Source: Solirubrobacterales bacterium
GTDB taxonomy: Bacteria > Actinomycetota > Thermoleophilia > Solirubrobacterales > Solirubrobacteraceae
Length of the DNA: 6,736 nucleotides
NCBI GenBank assembly: GCA_025964065.1
Contig: JAOPZO010000193.1
Coordinates: 1-6,736, forward strand
Reading direction: 5' to 3'
In this document: positions 4,867 through 6,736 of the stretch, in pieces
How the letters are laid out: every line of letters starts with the position of its first letter
Position numbering within the stretch: the first letter of the stretch is position 1
Program-made: the position numbers and the translations under genes
Notes under the pieces: generated by a model
Told to the model about the DNA's origin: nothing
The model's input: the letters and a program-made list of their open reading frames with translations, nothing else
Databases searched by the model: none

Positions 4867-6383
4867 GGCGGGCTGCCGCCGCGGCGCCGGCTGGCCCGCG
4901 CGCGCCACGGGGTCGGGGCCACGGGGCCCTCCACCCGCAGCGTGTCGAGCGCCGCCTCGACGTCCCGCGCGACGTCGAGCAGGTCGGGCACGACCTCGGC
5001 GTCCGCGGTCAGCCCGACGTGCAGGCGCCCGCAGTAGGAGAGGCAGCCGATCGTCAGCGCACGGCCGGCGGGCACGGGCACGGACGGGAACATCGCCTTG
5101 AGCGGCCGGCCGAGCAGGCCGAGCTCGACGGGCGGCCCCGGGACGTTCGAGATGACCGCGGCGTAGTCCGTCGCGCCCGAGATCGCGCGCGAGAGGGTGC
5201 GCTGTGCCGGGCCGGGCAGGCGGTCCGCGGCGCGGGAGAGCTGGTCGAGCGGACCCGCCGCGCCCGTCGCCTTGACCTCGCGCGTGGCGTCGCGGACCTG
5301 CCGCAGCACGGTGATCGGATCGCGCTCGGCGACCGGCAGCTCGACCGTCACGAGCGAGATCCGGTTCCCCGACGAGGCGGCCTCGCCCGGGGTCCGCGTG
5401 TTCACGGGAATCAGGACCTTCAGGTTCGGAGGCGTCTCCCCACGGCGGCGCAGCGCGGCCCCCAGCGCGACGGTGGAGGCCGTGAGCAGCACGTCGTTCA
5501 CGGTCGCGCCGTGGCGCCGGCCCGCGGCCTTCACGCCCGCGAGCTCCGCGTGGGCGGTCGCGAACTCGCGGCGGTGCGTGCGGTTGTCCTGCAGGCTGGT
5601 GCTCGCTCCCCGGTGGGCGAGCGCCTCGAGCGCCTCCGCCGCCTCTCGGAGCGGCCCGGGCCGCACGTCGCGCAGCGTCCGCGCGAGGTCGAGCGCGAGG
5701 TGCGCGGAGCCCGCGACGGTCCCCTGCGGCGAGAGCAGCGGCATGGGAAGGCGCCCACGCGCGGGGCGCCACGGCGCGGGCAGCCCGCCCTCGGGCGGCG
5801 GGCCGAACAGGAGCAGCGCGACCTCGATCGCGGCGATCCCGTCCACGAGCGCGTGGTGCGCCTGGCCCACGAGCGCGAAGCCGTCGTCGAGCCCCTCGAC
5901 GAGGAACAGCCGCCAGAGCGGCATGTCCGGCGTGAGCGGCGAGGAGAGCAGTGCGCCCGCAACGTCCCGGAGCTCCCCGGGCCCGCCGGGCGCAGGCGCG
6001 CGGATCGCGTGCACGTGCGCGTCGATCGTGAAGCCCGGGGCGTCCTCCCAGCAGGCGCCGCCCAGGCCGAGCGCGGGGCGCACGACGCGCTGGCGGAAGC
6101 GCGGCACGAGGTGCAGGCGCGCCTCGAGGTGCCGACGCAGCTGCGCGAGCGGCGGGGTGCTCCCGCCGAAGCGCATCGTCCAGCCGACGTGGAGCGGGGC
6201 GTTCGGCGTGTCGAGCGCGAGGAAGGAGGCGTCGAGGGCGCTGAGGCGTTCGGGTCCGGCGATCCCGGAAGGGTCGCACGTCTCCAGCCGCCTGGTGATG
6301 GACGAGGTGTCGGAGTGTCGTCGGCCGCACCGGCCTGCCGGTACCGTCGCGGGGGTGCGCGTCGTCCACCTGCTCGCCGGCAA
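4818..6383 (-). CDS. Wax ester synthase/diacylglycerol acyltransferase (WS/DGAT)
   Basis: A bifunctional WS/DGAT-family acyltransferase, which joins acyl-CoA to fatty alcohols or diacylglycerol to make storage wax or triacylglycerol at the membrane or lipid-droplet surface. Landmarks in order: RLSALDASFLALDTPNAPLH from about 6248, the usual N-terminus; MPLWRLFLVEGLDDGFALV; the catalytic HHALVDG at about 5858-5838 (family HHxxxDG, the first His being the base); TVNDVLLTAS; the GNRISLVTVELP segment; and ISNVPGPP near 5150. The C-terminus continues about 35 Arg/Pro-rich residues past the domain, and its last 49 bases overlap the sugar dehydrogenase gene. The start is unresolved. TTG 6383 is the nearest ordinary start codon, but it adds about 45 unlike residues and overlaps the divergent hydrolase gene. 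The true start is probably between 6290 and 6248 on a rare codon (CTG 6287 or ATC 6263), or a start has been lost. The family is sure; the 5' end is not. Confidence 0.9.
   Translation of the reverse strand: MPASRWTTRTPATVPAGRCGRRHSDTSSITRRLETCDPSGIAGPERLSALDASFLALDTPNAPLHVGWTMRFGGSTPPLAQLRRHLEARLHLVPRFRQRVVRPALGLGGACWEDAPGFTIDAHVHAIRAPAPGGPGELRDVAGALLSSPLTPDMPLWRLFLVEGLDDGFALVGQAHHALVDGIAAIEVALLLFGPPPEGGLPAPWRPARGRLPMPLLSPQGTVAGSAHLALDLARTLRDVRPGPLREAAEALEALAHRGASTSLQDNRTHRREFATAHAELAGVKAAGRRHGATVNDVLLTASTVALGAALRRRGETPPNLKVLIPVNTRTPGEAASSGNRISLVTVELPVAERDPITVLRQVRDATREVKATGAAGPLDQLSRAADRLPGPAQRTLSRAISGATDYAAVISNVPGPPVELGLLGRPLKAMFPSVPVPAGRALTIGCLSYCGRLHVGLTADAEVVPDLLDVARDVEAALDTLRVEGPVAPTPWRARASRRRGGSPPQRAASRETVPLNETT
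6342..6347 (+). promoter_or_regulatory. Candidate -10 element (TACCGT) for a leaderless metallo-hydrolase transcript
   Basis: TACCGT fits TANNNT and is followed by seven bases and then GTG 6355, the third copy of this arrangement in the window. No convincing -35 and no Shine-Dalgarno site are seen before that GTG. If real, it argues against the longer in-frame start at ATG 6298. Confidence 0.4.
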
Positions 6384-6736
6384 CCCGGGACCCTTCACGC
6401 TCGAGGGCACGAACACCTACGTCGTCGCGGACGGCGAGGGGACCTGGGTCGTCGATCCCGGGCCGGACCTCGCGCCGCACCTCGACGCGGTCGCCGCGGC
6501 CGTGGCCGCCGCCGGTGCGCCCTGGCGCGGCGTGCTCCTCACGCACGACCACGCGGACCACGCGGAGGGCGTGCCCGGGCTGCTCGCGCGGACGGGGGCC
6601 GCGCCCGTGCATGCCGCGCGCAACGCCGACGTCGTGCTCGCGGACCGGGACGTCGTCGGGCCCTTCTCGGTGACGGAGGCGCCGGGCCACGCGCCCGACC
6701 ACCTCGCGTTCGTGGCGGGGGAGGAGCTCTTCAGCG
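6355..6736 (+). CDS. Metallo-beta-lactamase-fold hydrolase, N-terminal part (cut by right edge)
   Basis: The frame is open from GTG 6355 to the right edge, giving 127 residues plus one base. It opens with NPGPFTLEGTNTYVV (residues 10-24), typical of the LACTB2-like branch of MBL hydrolases, followed by WVVDPGPD (31-38). The zinc motif THDHADH (63-69) supplies His64, His66, Asp68 and His69, and PGHAPDH (110-116) supplies the next metal His112. The first half of the dinuclear zinc site is therefore intact; the later Asp and His ligands lie beyond the window. Such proteins are hydrolases of thioesters, RNA or small esters, and the substrate cannot be told here. An in-frame ATG at 6298 would add 19 residues (DEVSECRRPHRPAG...) that look unlike the family, so GTG 6355 is preferred. 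It is divergent from WS/DGAT, and the 5' ends may overlap. Confidence 0.88.
   Translation, partial: MRVVHLLAGNPGPFTLEGTNTYVVADGEGTWVVDPGPDLAPHLDAVAAAVAAAGAPWRGVLLTHDHADHAEGVPGLLARTGAAPVHAARNADVVLADRDVVGPFSVTEAPGHAPDHLAFVAGEELFS

Noticed and set aside
4868..4899. GC-rich hairpin after the sugar dehydrogenase stop as a terminator
   Set aside because: GCGGGC (4868-4873) pairs with GCCCGC (4894-4899), with some inner pairing, but no T-run follows. Such stems arise easily at this base composition, and the region also codes for the WS/DGAT tail.
2170..6702. Very long open frame on the minus strand (about 1510 codons)
   Set aside because: It runs out of frame across several well-supported genes, is dominated by Arg/Ala/Pro/Gly and has no recognisable domain. 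Stop codons are rare in the shadow frames of very high-GC genes.

Overview
The window is very G+C-rich (roughly three quarters G+C by eye, with codon third positions almost always G or C) and packed with bacterial genes. The protein styles point to a high-GC actinomycete-type bacterium. A wax ester/triacylglycerol synthase, a NIPSNAP protein, a crotonase of a type common in actinobacteria and a GECSFWACMPSK-type flavoprotein together suggest Actinomycetota. Thermoleophilia (Solirubrobacter/Conexibacter-like) is my best guess, but it rests on recall of family style, not on any search.

Layout, left to right: the C-terminal part of an asparagine synthase-related protein (+, cut by the left edge); a small secreted protein of unknown function (+); a crotonase/enoyl-CoA hydratase-family protein (-); a NIPSNAP-family protein (+); an FAD/NAD-dependent disulfide oxidoreductase related to dihydrolipoamide dehydrogenase (-); a lipoprotein soluble aldose/sorbosone dehydrogenase (PQQ-type beta-propeller, +); a wax ester synthase/diacylglycerol acyltransferase (-); and the N-terminal part of a metallo-beta-lactamase-fold hydrolase (+, cut by the right edge). 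No RNA genes, insertion sequences, CRISPR arrays or phage genes are visible. No stretch of 300 bases lacks a gene.

After the first two genes every gene lies on the opposite strand from its neighbour, with almost no spacing. Convergent stops are 3 and 1 bases apart or overlap by 49 bases. Divergent starts are 35 and 49 bases apart or overlap. The genes therefore do not form one operon. They look like individually transcribed housekeeping or accessory metabolic genes: acyl-CoA and neutral-lipid metabolism (crotonase, WS/DGAT), redox metabolism (flavoprotein, sugar dehydrogenase) and hydrolysis.

The most interesting signals are regulatory. Three genes have a TANNNT -10-like hexamer exactly seven bases before their start codon, which is the expected arrangement for leaderless transcripts. 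A perfect 10-bp inverted repeat sits in the 49-bp gap between the flavoprotein and the sugar-dehydrogenase gene. Two enzymes lack a residue that is catalytic in their best-known relatives. The WS/DGAT gene has no ordinary start codon where its conserved domain begins. I see no convincing new multi-gene defence or biosynthetic system.
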